The notes below the pieces were generated by a model. It did not search any database. It had not been told where the DNA came from and saw nothing but the letters and a program-made list of their open reading frames with translations. Position numbers and translations under genes: made by a program. DNA of 64,000 nt, taken from positions 1,534,269-1,598,268 of the forward strand of contig CAJINV010000017.1 in NCBI GenBank assembly GCA_905178155.1. The letters run 5' to 3'. The first letter of the stretch is position 1, and every line of letters begins with the position of its first letter. The DNA comes from Amoebophrya sp. A120 (Eukaryota; Sar; Dinophyceae; Syndiniales; Amoebophryaceae). Shown piece by piece: positions 33,701 through 45,400 of this stretch.

Positions 33701-34510
33701 ACCGATTTTCAAGCGATGCGGAAAAATAACGACAGCAGTACTAAAAAAGCTAGCGATCAGGTAGCACGATCCAGCACTCAATCCCTTTTCAGCAACTGGA
33801 ACCAGGACACCTTGATCGCTTTGGGTAATTCGGTGCTGCAACTCGCGGCCAAAATCCCGGGCGGCGTTCTGGTCTTCTTCCCGAGCTACAAGATGCTGAA
33901 AGAGTGCAGTTCCTGTTGGAAGCGGCACGAGATTTGGGAGGAGATAGAGAAAGCAAAGAGCTGTAAAATCCTGAAAGAAACGGAAAAAGTAGATATTGAC
34001 AAACTCCGGGATGAACACAACAAAGCCGTCGACGAGAACGGTAGCTCCCTGCTGTTCGGCGTGATGCGGGGGAAGTGCAGTGAAGGAATTTCCTACAACG
34101 ATAGCTACGCGCGGGGGGTGATCTTACTCGGGATCCCCTACCCAACGGTGAACGCGGCGGACGTTTTCCACAAACGGGCGTACAACACGTTCCAGAGTAG
34201 TAATAGCAAGAAAACAAACAAGTTAGCTACAACAGCCACGTACGACAACATGAACGCGCTCTCGCAAGAACTGCTGGACGGCAACGCGTGGTACCGGCAG
34301 GAAGCGTTCACGGCGGTCAACCAAGCTTTGGGCAGGTGTATTCGGCATCAGGAGGACTATGGAGCGGTGTTTTTGTTGGATGCGAGGTGGGAGCTTCACG
34401 AGCAGGAATTGCCAGCCTGGGTGAAGGAGCTGGAGTGTGTCAGAAGGTATGACGGGAACTGGAAAAAAATGCTGGCGAATGTGGGGAAGTTTTTCGCGGG
34501 GAAGCAGTAA
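30728..34510 (+). CDS. XPD-family Fe-S DNA helicase (FANCJ/RTEL1-like)
   Basis: A single uninterrupted frame of 1260 residues. It is predicted to be a 5'-3' superfamily 2 DNA helicase of the XPD/FANCJ/RTEL1/DDX11 group. Motif I is TPSGTGKT (about 315). Four cysteines in the Fe-S cluster region are at KLCANPK, LECRDAV, YMCSRLH and GGCPYFLSR (about 383-512), the last followed by ADIVILPYAYIMD as in RTEL1 and FANCJ. The DEAH box is ILDEAHNVDGYC (about 560). C-terminal motifs include HSVLLSSGTL, RGKCSEGISY (V) and QALGRCIRHQEDYGAV (VI), the latter closest to FANCJ. The middle has long low-complexity insertions that lengthen the Arch and HD regions. The first 45 residues are Arg-rich without acids, like a mitochondrial presequence. 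Orthology to FANCJ versus RTEL1 is not settled; no PIP box or harmonin-like tail is evident. Confidence 0.88.
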   Translation: MVRVLLSNSRRFRALQLHLSRRLPFRPFASAATTRRRPYYYNQSSSSPRGTDGASSTSTEHYQSRSYYRRGGNSYGYYGNKSSSSSRPTSAANKAAKKYNQNASDFGLDILSPDPSVTQVDLARPSGVARQLINYWKRRALAEQEEGCKTRASRNLPEIETEEVKQRVISFSSTTAATAAASSSGGAVEDAGRAPGNDTSSQPLQWLIREPCVIHEQNRKLEGSAEGSGNENIFVIQDAGNEVEIKIPPAGTTGCNHDSDSGGNINPEKMTKSSETTTSLSMEWPFPQIYECQQQLSLASVKAILNKQHAFIETPSGTGKTAALLCSALAAQRHLAMKYGAAPQIVYGTRTHAQIRQIVDTLKQTPYRNVAVQCVGARTNAKLCANPKIRSQAGAVLECRDAVRNYWQNGLKAEERKNLADEFKQVLKTASSSCSGGGENFSSCGRAAGAIPKTTTAEDHQQQSTIDSRYMCSRLHNMLDPQFVPKAYDELRNQGPLNLEEVGEKIQNLGGCPYFLSRASLYDADIVILPYAYIMDPQVRDATFPLDAREFLKDKILILDEAHNVDGYCREACSFDCSLDKLEEFEEALRSIRTGTKYDTEDLRKASSAVASAVGGNDGENQNGNCAAGVASSTTSSYDQNLVQELLSSDEQGDVRDWGFATCYMRAVLLRLADCMQKWALEAQALQMQSGAAVGTRSYGSSSGAGAPGKKTSSPFADGLSVGQAGTRRELRSWAVYNDDDSQNQYQASKRFGKSKKSESGGTDPRLAKPMSSFLQELATALYNDDAKLLPQFIDKQLIPMLTYGIAGRVRELQREQRSSTQNQTFFDELEEARLTHTVRELQDLFSRLKFVFENSDDFSVGVSVNRKQDAGIDGIGSGAAAGANVHLDFHLLNATKVLDSTFEPTHSVLLSSGTLCTELGNDFSQRQVQGSYLPAEKSSDAVVKSTTNRKSLKSAPATVPLSPLRTNHVITKEQLLVQKVPCLIDGSRFTTDFQAMRKNNDSSTKKASDQVARSSTQSLFSNWNQDTLIALGNSVLQLAAKIPGGVLVFFPSYKMLKECSSCWKRHEIWEEIEKAKSCKILKETEKVDIDKLRDEHNKAVDENGSSLLFGVMRGKCSEGISYNDSYARGVILLGIPYPTVNAADVFHKRAYNTFQSSNSKKTNKLATTATYDNMNALSQELLDGNAWYRQEAFTAVNQALGRCIRHQEDYGAVFLLDARWELHEQELPAWVKELECVRRYDGNWKKMLANVGKFFAGKQ

Positions 34511-35470
34511 AATCAAAGCAGCTGCGAAAGGGTTTTTGGAGCTTGATCCGTCTTCATCATGAAAGTGTTATTTTTACGGAGCCGTTGCCGCAGTATGCGC
34601 CGCTTTGAACTCGGGCTGCGGTAGCCAATACTTCCAAGAATGAAACAGCAAGACGCGAAGGATAGCAAAGCCAAGGCTCAGTTTCTGTTTTTAAAGTCGT
34701 GCTCTGCGGATATGGACAGCAGCAGCGCGAGACGACATCTATCCTCAAGCTGCGCCTTCACGTTTTCAAATTTCCTGCTTCAAGGGCGATTTCTTGACTT
34801 TGCGGGCCGCCATCGCAGCCGGCGCCTATTATTTCAGCATCCCTGAAGGAACTACAGCTTTTCATTTTGGCCGTACTGGTTTCATTTCTGTAGTTTGCGG
34901 TAAACAATACAACCATGCTTTTTCACTTAATCTGTCCATTTTTGTTTTGCGAAACGTAAGTACTTAGAAGATTTTTGATTTCTCACGTATCATCAGATTC
35001 TCATCATAACTACGAGAAGTGCCAATGGAATGAGAAAAGAAGCATGCGAATCAAGAAGGTGGTGCTTCCGCAGTTGGCAACATCGAATGGCAGCGGTTTT
35101 GTTTCGACCATAGGTGGAGAGCCGTCGTGACACAGCAAGACTCAACCATCAAACAGCACGAATATCTGTCGTTCTAGTGGGATTTTCGTATTGGAAATGT
35201 GGGCGTCATCTACACCAGAGTCAGATAATATACACAGGCTGGCTTTCATTCTTCCCTTGCTCCATCAACTCATTTTTTTTTTCTACAACGAACAGGAGCA
35301 GCTAGTTGATTGTAAAAATAACGGGAGTTGCTATCACCCAAGGTGGTATCGTTGTCGTATTTCATCTTTGGCATAGAGAGACCACAAAACAGCGTCAGAG
35401 GCGGGAAAACATTACAAACAGTTGAAAATAGAAGAAGAACAGAGCTCTTGTCCCAGGCAGAGCAGCTAGG
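34511..35470. other. Intergenic spacer
   Basis: About 960 bp. A 68-codon + frame at 34640 has no recognisable content. A T-run is at 35273-35281. Nothing else seen. Confidence 0.4.
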
Positions 35471-38400
35471 ATGGATGATGTCAGCCGTTCTTCGGCATTG
35501 CCGGAGCAAGGAGACCACGGACAACACCCTGCAGCACCAGGTAACGGCAGTCCGCGGAGCAACAAGCGGCTTCGACGGCAACACTCGGACCAACCTGTTA
35601 TACAGCATGTAGTCGACGCTGCGCAGCAAAGCAGTGCAAGACTATTTGATCCGGCAGCCGCATCTATGCGGAGTGAGTTTGAACAGATCCTCCTCGCAGA
35701 GGTCCGCGACGGGAAGGACCTAGCGGTTGCCACGTTTGACCTGACGAGGAAGCATTTGCATTCAACAGCCGCGATTCTTGACAATATCAAAGAAGCAATT
35801 CAGAATGTGAACAATCAGCACGCGGCATCATCACAACTATCATCCCCTCTGCATGTAGCCGACGTAGAAATGGGAGCAAGTGTCTTCACTGGCAACGACT
35901 CGCAGCCCGCATCGAAAAACAGCCGACGCTCGATGTCAATCAGCCCTCCGCGCGGAAGTGCGACGCCCCCGGCAGCTGGATCTTCTGTCCTACCGCCACC
36001 GAGCGACATTCAATCGCTCGCTGGATCGCTATCAACCGCAAATCAAGTATCGCACTCGTACTAGTTCAGCATGGTAGGTCCATCTGTTTACTCACCTGCT
36101 AATTCTGAATTAGTTTGCAGAGTGCTGAATAGCATTCAGCGCTCTGCAAAATTTTTCGATTCCGTCCCGGACGAAATCCGCTGCAAAAATTTGTCCTGCG
36201 ATTCTCACTAGTGCGATGGGACGAGATTATTTTTGCACTGCATAATTGCAACACGCCTACAACAGCCAGTCCACATCGTCGAGCCAGCCCCTGGAGCTGT
36301 GCCAAGATGGTGCTCTAGTAGACCCGCCGTCCTACTACACCAATAGCAGGAACCGAGCCGCAAAGCTGAAGGCCTTTGCCGACGCGAAGAATTTGGCGCA
36401 GCAGCTCTATGCGCGCGCCAAAGCCGACAACATCTGGTATAGTATAATGTGCACGACTGAAACTGATGGCATTTTCCGCCTTGATGTTTTATGTGTGTCG
36501 TTCGTAGAAGTTCATCTTTTTTCGCGCAAAAATGCAGACCCTTCGTGATGAGACCCCCCACAGTATCAGTACTCAGAAGATAGTGCGCTCCTCTACTTTG
36601 TTGAATCAGCATGATGAAGAGCAAACCTATCAGGTTTCATTTTGTGAAGAACGAGGCGCGCGAAGGCGGGCTGTGCCACAGCGACCAGCTCAAAGTTCCG
36701 GACTCGGAGGAAGACAAGTCAGTCCTTGCAGCCATCGAGCAAGTGGCGACGGAGCAGGCGGACCGCGAAACCGGCAAGGATTTTTCCTACGACAAAGACT
36801 TCTACGGATCGCTTGGTCTCTTTGCAAATGCTGGGAAGCACATCGACGACTGCCGCACGGAGTGGCCGACAGACGAAGCCGGGCGCTTCGTGGAGCGGAG
36901 AGTGCGGGTGTACCAAAAGCAGCGCGAGGTCTTGAAGAACTACGCGAAAAGGTACCACGGTGGGGACTGGACGCCGACGCATTTCGAGCTAGACAACTGC
37001 GGCAATCACGTGGCGCATTGGCTAGTGCACCGCTACACGACCTTCCCCACGGTCTGCGACAAATTGAAAACGCACGGAAATTCCTTGGTACAGGCGGAGA
37101 AGGATAAAGAGAAGCAAGGACAAGTCGACGCGCTGCTTCAGGTTATTCCTCTTTGATGACTTCTTGGCTTATTGTGCGCGTGCTGTAAAATTTGGATAGG
37201 AGGAGCAGGAAAGTGCACAGATGATCATGGAGCCAGATGCATCAACTACAACCCATCCCTTCCGTTGAAGTTGAAGATGCTCGAATGCGAAAGGGTAAAA
37301 ATGCCTACAATCAGGTGGACAAAAACGGGAACAGCAAGCTCCACAGAGCAATTTTCCAGGGCGACGTGACGAGGGCGAAGCGGTTACAGCTTGGACGGCC
37401 GTTAGAAATCATCTTGGCGAATTTCTTGCGAATTTATAGGGGAAAGACCCGCAGCGCGGCCTGGGCATTGGTGTCGGGCTTGGGATTCTGCGTTGCCAAC
37501 GCATCTATGACGCCCCGCTCGTATTCCGCGTCTTTTTGGTGTCCCGACGAGGAGGGGCAAAACCAGCAAAATCTTTCCGCGCCGGGCGCCTTGGTCTGTG
37601 CCCGAGTTTTGGGCCCAGTGGCTGCACTAATGTGCCCCACCTAGGAGCACCATCGCGCCACACCGGGAACAGAGCTCGCGCGCGATGGACAGGGAGGGCA
37701 TCAATTGCACCCCCTTCCCCCTGAGTTGTCCTCGAATGCCAAGAGTTTTGCTCTTGCGACAGGTGGGCACAAATCTGTGCATTTTGGAACACAAGGCCTC
37801 GGGACTTGGTCTACAGATTTTGCCTCTGCGAATTTAGAAAAGTGGCCCTCGCGAATTTCGCGCGAATTTAGAAAAGTGGCCCTCGCGAATTTCGAAAGCC
37901 CGACCTGAAATTGCGTTTTTTTCTAAATTCGCGCGAAATTCGCGAGGGCCACTTTTCTAAATTCGCAGAGGCCGCTTTTGCAAATTCGCACGGGCCACCT
38001 TTGTAAATTCGCAAATCGAGAATACCGCCCTGATTGGGCATGCCTTTAAACGCTTAGCCCGATGGTGCTCTGGTGTTCCAACTTTAGCAAAATTCAAAAA
38101 TTACATCTGAAGCCGCATGGTATGACGAGAAAGCGGCTGCGATTGTGCGTGACGGCGTTAAAAGTTTCGCATCTGGCGCAAAAAGCTGCTGCTCATAATT
38201 GACGCCGTGGCAGTTTCTAAGCCGGCGCCTGTCGCATCGAAAGCGAAGAGGCCCCCTCGATGGTGAGGCACGGGAAACGCAGCAAATTTCCTTGCGTCCC
38301 TCGGAAGGGCATGGGACCGCGAACAGGGTGGCCACGTGATTGGCCACCAGACGTTGGCGCTTGGATTTGCGCTGAAATTCGCTTGAAATTCGCGCCTGCT

Positions 38401-38642
38401 CTTTCTAATGGGTGCCCAAGCTCTAAGCGAAGCGGTACATAGACGCCGGAATCGAGCTCTCCTGGAGGAATTCGCACGGTGAAACAGCGGAGGAATTCGC
38501 AAAGTGGTACATCGAGAACCCGCGACCCAGCGCCCCCGACAAGCGGCAGCAGGAACACTGCCAGGAGATTGTGGACGCGATAAACATGAAAAAGCGTAGC
38601 CGAGACCTCGGGCGGTCTTGCAGCAGTAGCTCAGCGAATTAA
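35471..38642 (+). CDS. Unknown protein with an ankyrin-like motif, interrupted by a 1.1 kb insert
   Basis: Proposed exons 35471-36046, 36270-36436, 36634-37141, 37237-37383 and 38508-38642 keep one frame of about 510 residues. The first three introns can be given GT-AG ends in matching phase. The N-terminal part is polar (nuclear-type basic patch SNKRLRRQ). The third exon has CHSDQ, GKDFSYDKDFYGSLG, HFELDNCGNHVAHW and HRYTTFPTVCDKL; I do not recognise it. The fourth exon has VDKNGNSKLHRAIFQGD, like the start of an ankyrin repeat, but a repeat array is not visible. The last join removes 37384-38507 between the imperfect repeats gcgaagcgg and gcaaagtgg and yields RYIENPRPSAPDKRQ. That join is inferred from frame alone and is the least certain. 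Confidence 0.5.
37384..38507. mobile_element. 1.1 kb insert with inverted repeats in a coding region
   Basis: This segment breaks the preceding frame and is flanked by gcgaagcgg (37375-37383) and gcaaagtgg (38499-38507). It is full of the word cgaatt/aattcg and contains a long inverted repeat (37823-37874 with 37920-37971). Its ends are not of the TAT...ATA type, so it is not an introner of the main class. It could be a nested or degenerate element acting as an intron. Confidence 0.45.
37823..37971. repeat. 52-bp inverted repeat (hairpin)
   Basis: Arms 37823-37874 and 37920-37971 are perfect or near-perfect reverse complements (cctctgcgaatttagaaaag ... cttttctaaattcgcagagg) with a 45-base loop. 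The left arm itself contains two direct copies of gcgaatttagaaaagtggcc overlapping the arm end. Confidence 0.85.
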
Positions 38643-39448
38643 AAATTGATCCATGATTCCATTACACCAGGGGCGATCGATGCGGTCAGGGTTTAGAAGG
38701 AAAAAGGGCTTCTAGTAGTAGCGTCGATCTCTTCAATCAAAACTGAAAGTAATTCCGTCAGCACATTCGTTCTCTGATCCACAAAAGCGTGTCGGTCTAT
38801 TCTAGGTAGTTAGTTGATCGCATTCTTGATTTTTACAGCTCAGATGACGTCGGAAGAAACGACACAGCAAAGTGTTGATATCGACGACGCAAAAGCCGTA
38901 AGTATGAAAGTCAATTGAGGTGTGGGCTATCCCCATCCTTATCCTATCCTATGGTTCGATCCCGGTCCCGTACATTGTTCCTGTGAGGAGGTGATCCCTT
39001 GTTTACTCGAAGTTGTGTGTCCGACCGGAGCGAAAGTGAGTGTGTAAGTGAGTGCTAGAAGAGGGTCCTGCCTAGCACGGCGCATCGAAGATTTTCCACC
39101 CTGTCATCGTGACGCATATTTCACTTCCTCGAGAGAAATTCAGAAAGAGAGGACAGCACTAGGAGTTGTGGTTTTCCAGGCATGTGGTCCTAAGCGTTAA
39201 TGACTACATCTTCTTCGTCGCCGGTCATAAATACGTTGTGTATCTGTTGACGAGGGCAACGAACAATCTCGATACGTTACCGATATCATGTTGCATTTGC
39301 ATTTTATCTCCCCGTTATTTGTCTAGAAGTGAAAGTGAATTACATAGATCCGTCTCGCATTGCTCCTGCATTACGACTGAAAAATGAGTTCTCGGAGTCG
39401 GAGCCACAAGAATCATGTCGCGTGTTTGAATTTAATCTTTTCTTCTAA
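38643..39448. other. Spacer with a possible short 5' exon
   Basis: An ATG at 38844 opens 18 codons ending at a strong donor (gtaagt, 38898), the sort of sequence seen at a first coding exon. Joined in phase 0 to an AG at 39490 it would enter the frame of the following large gene at EDVAHVEK, giving it an alternative start. This is a suggestion only. No other feature is evident. Confidence 0.35.
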
Positions 39449-42400
39449 ATGTCGAGTTTCATCGCAGCGGGAAGATCTCCTCCTAAGGAGGACGTGGCGC
39501 ATGTTGAAAAGCCATACCCGCAGGCCGCCTCGTCTCGTCCGCCACGGTCCCGGGATTCAGAGCAGAAAGGCACAGAGCGGTTTTTTGCGCGGCCTATCGT
39601 GAGCCCGGGCGCTGCCGGAGGAGCCTCGAGCAAAGTCGATCATGCCTTGACAGGTAAAAACGAACAACACCAACCTAGACGCCACTACTCCAGCGCCTCG
39701 TCTACTGCAAGCGCAGCGAGCAACCGCACGGCTCGCTCGGGTCCGCCGTCCACCTGGCAGGACGTAGAAGTGATCACGCGGCCATCCACCGTCCCGGCAG
39801 TGAGCTCGTCTGCTTCGTCTTCCAGCAGTAGAAGCTCTATTTCGCCGTCAAAACAACAAGTTGTACAAGGGCTGGTAAACAAGCAAGCTGCAGCTCCATC
39901 GAGACAAAAGCTGCAAACTAATGCGAGTACTGTTGATTCTGGGTCAGTGCTACACCAGATTCAGCAGGGTGATGAAACAAAGGCGAGGCCTGATCTTGAT
40001 CTCGTAAAAAACAGACCTACGAGGACAACGGGTGGTCCCAATAATGAAGACGGAGAACATGATGATGCGGCGGTCAACGTACGCGCCCTGAGGGCGTTTG
40101 GGTCCGGCCGGCAGAGTTCCGTGCTTTCCAACAAACTTCGATCGTCCATCAACACCTTGAACACTCTGCGAAAAAGCACGATCCCGGATGTGTCGAGTAG
40201 CAGCTCCTGCGAAAGCTACGACGGCACCAGCAGCTCCGCCAGCGGTTCCAAAGGAACCTCGGCGCCGGCCGTGGACCACTTTTTCTGCGACAAAGCGAAA
40301 TCAGATGGGTTATTCGGCGCTCGAGATGAACGAAGGAGCGCGACAACAAAACCGTTTCTGCTAGGAGAGCCTGCGGCAAAAGCTCCTGCGTCGCTAGATG
40401 GCAACAACACGAGGAACAGCGGTGCTGCTGACGCTCCTCAGGGTCAGGGGCAGGTGACAAAGGCAGATGGTGGGAAGAAAAATCGAGCGCAAGACGATCG
40501 GGGTCGAATCACGGTGCAGCTAAACGTAAAGCAGGCAGCAGCAGCAGCAGCAAACGAGGAGAAAAACGTGGAAAACATTGCGGAGCCTTCAAAGCCAGCT
40601 CCGGTGGTTTTCGAAGCACTTGTACAAGATGAGGAGGAGGACGGGCCGTTGCCAGTACTGCAGCAAGAGCAAAAAGTCAAGATGGAGGCTCATGCCATTG
40701 TCACTGAAGCCATGAGCAGAAGCACCGAGCGCACAGAGAAAGCACAGGAAGACGTGGCAATGATAAATCGATCTAGCTCTGAAGAAGCCGAGAAAAACAA
40801 AGAAGGAAGCGGAGCGGAAGCGACCGCGACGCCTGCAGAAGCCAATGTCAGCGACGGTCCTCCCCGAGCACGGCCGATCCGACTGCCCGATCTTCTGCCA
40901 AAATTGAACGTTTTGCGGTACTTCAAGAGCATCAGCAAGCAAAGAGAAAGGGATTTGTTTGTCGAGGATCTGCATGCAGCGGACGGGCGTGAAGGAGACA
41001 CCAGTACCGAACCGGCTCTTGCTGCCGGAACAATTACTGGATCGGAGAACAAAGACATAGCTTCAGGTGCTCTCGCCCCTGCTTCGATTTCTTTGAACGA
41101 ACACGTGGAAGCGAGACCTACACTGCAACTGGACGGGACTGCAGTTCTTGTAGATAAACCACTACAAGTAGTAGCTGATGATGATGCTCAGATGCAAAAA
41201 GCGATAAAACCGGCCGTCTTACTTGAAAACTTCCCTCGCCCCGCCTCTAATATTGCCGAAATGAGAAAGACACGGCTCGCAGCCGCCGCGCACCAAATTC
41301 GGTCGAGCGCAGCAGTGTTGAAGCGTATGCGCAGCTCGTCGGGTACTGGGTCGAGCAGTGGCTCGTCGTTTTCTTCCACCACGGGTGGCGCAAAGGACAC
41401 CAGGCAAAAATTGCGAATATGGGTAAACACAACGGGTGCCAGCCGCGCGGCAAGGGTTCCAGAGGTAGCAACAGGGAAGGTTTTGGGGTCGGGAGTTGAA
41501 AGCGGTACTGTGCCCGTCGGACGTAGTTCTGGAGATGAACCAGCAGGAGCAGCTACAGGAGCGACGGCCACGGCGCAGATAACGAAGATTGAGGCAACTG
41601 CTGTTGGTCACGAGGACAATTCAGAAACTACCCGTACACAAAATAAACGGCCCTCAGCTTCAGTCATCTCGATGTCCTCTTCCACAACACTAACGGAGCA
41701 GCTTTTGCAAGCTGCAGGCGCTCCGATCGTTCCCATCCGTCCAGCGCTACCGCAGGTATTTCAGGCAGAAGCAAAACGTGCAGTGCTTCCACCAACCGCG
41801 ACTCTTGTGGCCCCCGCGATCGTGCCGAAGCGGCCCGTTGCCCCCATGACGATCCTCGGTCTTGGAACAGGTCTTGGAGCTGCAACTGGCGGCTCAACAA
41901 GTGCCTCCAGCGGTCGTGCAGCCATAAACCCGTCGGCCGGCTGCACAACTGATGTTGCTGACGACTTCCGGCGAACTCTATTACAGTCTGCCAGCCGCGC
42001 GAAGAAGCCGAAGATAATCCCACCCAGGCCAGCGAAGGCGCCACAAATCCTTGCGCCACCGCCGCTGCAAGAGGAAAGGGGTTACGTCGCTGCAAAACTT
42101 TTGCAAACGAAGACGCTCCCAGTTGTCTGGACCGCGCCCACCACGCCGGTGGCGGCCGCTGGGGGGACGCGAGTTGCTGCTGCTCTGCCGAAGTCCGCAA
42201 TGCTTATGTCGTCGTCTGTCGGAGGACCTGCAGCGACAAGTACGGGAAACCGCAGCGCTTCTCCGGTCTCGAAGATAATGTTCTCGCCAGCGAAGATGAG
42301 AGCTGCTCCTGCTCCGTCGTGCTCAGCTGCATCTGGTGCGCAAAGCGGTGCTGCAGGAGCTACTACTAGCTTTGTGCCTCCTACTGCACCTAAGCTTTTC

Positions 42401-45400
42401 GCGCCGGCTTCTTCGCCTCTGCAGGCAGGCTTGTTTTTACCGGCACGAGGTGCGACAGTGGCTCGTGCGACCGGTACAGCCGCTCCTATGCGGGTGTTTG
42501 ATCCTGGAACATCAAGCGCGTTCCTGTCATCAGCTTCCAGCACGAGCACTGGCACAAGTTTCTTGCGTCCCTTCGATGCGCGGCAAGAACAACAACCGCC
42601 TCAGAAGTCCCAAACACCGCCGCACCTAGATACTGAGCTAGCGCGCCAATTCCGCCTCAGTCTAGTCCCAGTGCACCTTCCGCCCCCGGAGAAGTTGCCG
42701 TCGAAACTTTCTCACAAGCAAGTTGTGACTGAAAGCGTGCAGAAGCACCTGCAGGTAGAGTTAGAAAGGATGAAGAGCAGGAAGAAAAGAATCGCCACGG
42801 AAAAATCCTTCTTCGACTTGCTTTACCTGGGAAAGCTGAGAGAGATGCAAGAAGGCGCGGAAGTGAAGAACGCGGCTTTGCGTAGGAAAATCCAGCGGGC
42901 CAAGCAGGACTTCGCAGATGAGGTGACGGAACAGATTGACCGGTTGCGGAAGTTTTTGTTGTACTCCAAAGACAGCTGGCGCAGCCACGACGCGCTGGTG
43001 GTGAAGCGAAACAAGAAGGGACCTCCTGGCGACGATGAAGAAACGGTCTTGTTGCAAGAACACGAGCGATACCGTCTCGAAGAAGATGAAACTTCTTCAG
43101 AGGAACAAGAAGCCGAAGAATCACAATCCTCGTCGTTAATATCGGCCACCGAATCAAAAGCAACAAGGAAAAGCCAGCTGGGGAAATCTTCCAAGATGTC
43201 GTGTTTGACGTCGTCCTCCAGTGAACAGGAAAAGCCAGTCGCTGTTCCCGATGCGGCGGAGAACGACCTTGACTCGCCTGATGCTCCTGCCGGCGCTGAA
43301 GGAGAAGAGGCTGGGGGCGAAGATGAAGAAGTAGAAGGACAGCACGAGTCAGGAGCCCCTGGCGCTCCAAAACGACCAAGCAAAGACTCATCCGGCCCTC
43401 CCGTCTCTTCTGCGGTCCACTCCCCAAGCGAAATGGCGCCCTCATCTCCTCGTGATCATGCAGAGCAAGAAACTCCTCTTCCCGAAGACGGTGGCGAAGC
43501 GAACGCCGCCCAATTAGAACCTGGATCAGCGTTATCGCAAGTCGAAGGAACTGAAGCAGGTTCAGCACAAAGCGTCTCGGAAGCAGCAGTGGGTGGGCAG
43601 GCCTTGTTATCCGAGACAGCAGCTGTTTCGAATGGGACGCGCTCGTCCACTTCTGCGCAACATCACAGCGCGGTGTTGAAAGCCGCTGTGAAGACCTCCA
43701 GGCTGGAGCGCGTGAAAGGAAGAGAGAACAACAAGCCGAAGGGAGGCCGCTTGGGGAGAGTTGGGCAGGAGCAGCAAGATGGAAGCCTTGAGGCAGAGCA
43801 GCAACCAGCACAGCCGCGGCAACAGATGCTGTTTTACCCGGAGCCAGAAGATGGTGTTGACGACAAAGCTGGTTCTGCATCATCTGCTGATCGGACGACA
43901 AAACCGATGAAATCGCCGTCGGGACGAGATGGAAGAAAACTACCGAAACGCAAACCGGTGAAGCCGAAGCGAAATTCAGACCTGCAAGAGGCTGCAAAAG
44001 GAATTCGTCAAGTCGATCCTTCCCTCGACAATTCCAAAATGATTCACCTGCCTATTCTCGAGAAGAAAACCGACCTGAAGCTTGCCGTCGAGCAGTCACC
44101 GGGGCATCAAACGAAAATCACCGCGGGTAAGTCAGATCAAGTGCGGCACGCGGCGGAGCAGGCACTTGCTGAAGCGGAGGAGCGATTTGGGAAGATTTTT
44201 TACAAAGCGAAGTTTGTTGTCGAGGAAGTGGATTATGCGCAGGAAAAAGAAGAAGAAGAACGCCATCGGGAACATCAAGGGATGAAGACTGCCTCGTCTG
44301 CAAATCGCGATCCACGCCAGTACTACCTCGCCCGCCGTTGGCAGCAGTTCGAGGAAGAGGTTTTCAAGCCGTGTCGAGAAGAACGGCTTAAAATCCATCG
44401 AGAAACAAAGCACGCTGCCGCTGTCGTGAAGCTCGCACGCGTGTTGCACTTCGTTACGCGCGACCAACTCCAGCACAGCTTTTTCCAAGTAGCGGGCATG
44501 CCTCAGGCAGCGGCACTTTTCACGGAAGTGGAGAAGGACTGGTTGTCGCAGAAAAAAGCCAAATTGCGTTCTGAAGTGCAACAGGAGGAGCTGACGCTTT
44601 TGAAGAGAAACAAGGTTCGGGCTTTGACAACGACTCTGCACAACTGTCTCGTGCGGAAGATTTTGGCAGCCGCGTTTTTCCGGCTGAGGTATCACACAGC
44701 ATGCCGCGTGACGACGGCGAGTACTGGTGCGAGAACGTCTGCTGTTGCGAGCACTTCTCAGAAACAGGACGAGGCTCTTGCCGCAGAAGGCGGCCCTACC
44801 GGCGCTCCTTTAGCCGTTCCCGGCAGTTCCTCGGAACTAGACCTTTTGGTCGATTCAGACTTCGATGTGAAGGTCTCGTCTGGCGCGGCTGGGAAGCTGC
44901 TTCTTGCAGCGGGGAAGCGGACAACAGCTGAAAGCGGAGATGCCCCGCTTGATGTTCTCGACACCGCCGACTCAAATTCCACCAAACAGGCTGTCGTCCT
45001 GGCCCCGGCTGCGAAACCTTTGCGCCAAAGTCGCTCTTCGGACGTGATTGTGTTTTCGGATGATTCCCCACGCGGTGCTGGAGTACTTCCAATGGCAGAA
45101 CTACTAGAAGAACCACCAGCATTTCGAGCGAACGAAGCTGCAACTACTACAGAGCCCCGAGTTTTAGTTTTTGATGCAGCAACCGCAGCGGACGAGCAGC
45201 TTGGTAACGACCTCGCAGGGAATCTAGGCGAAAGTGCTTCCGCACCACAACGATGGAGCGATAGGGTGTTGGACTTTTTCGGTGTGAGTACTGCGCTGAA
45301 GGACGAAAATACACGGGCACATGCTCCGAGCCGCGAAGACCAAATCGCGCTTCCTACAGTTGCTGTACCAAGCGAGGCTGTACCGGCTGCGACGCATCAC

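Noticed and set aside
38953-38970. ggttcgatcccggtccc, resembling a tRNA T-arm
   Set aside because: The flanking bases do not form the 5-bp T stem, and no acceptor, D or anticodon arms can be found upstream.
42657-43997. 446-codon minus-strand frame opposite the 2095-residue protein
   Set aside because: It is low-complexity and lies within a much longer + strand frame with coiled-coil character.
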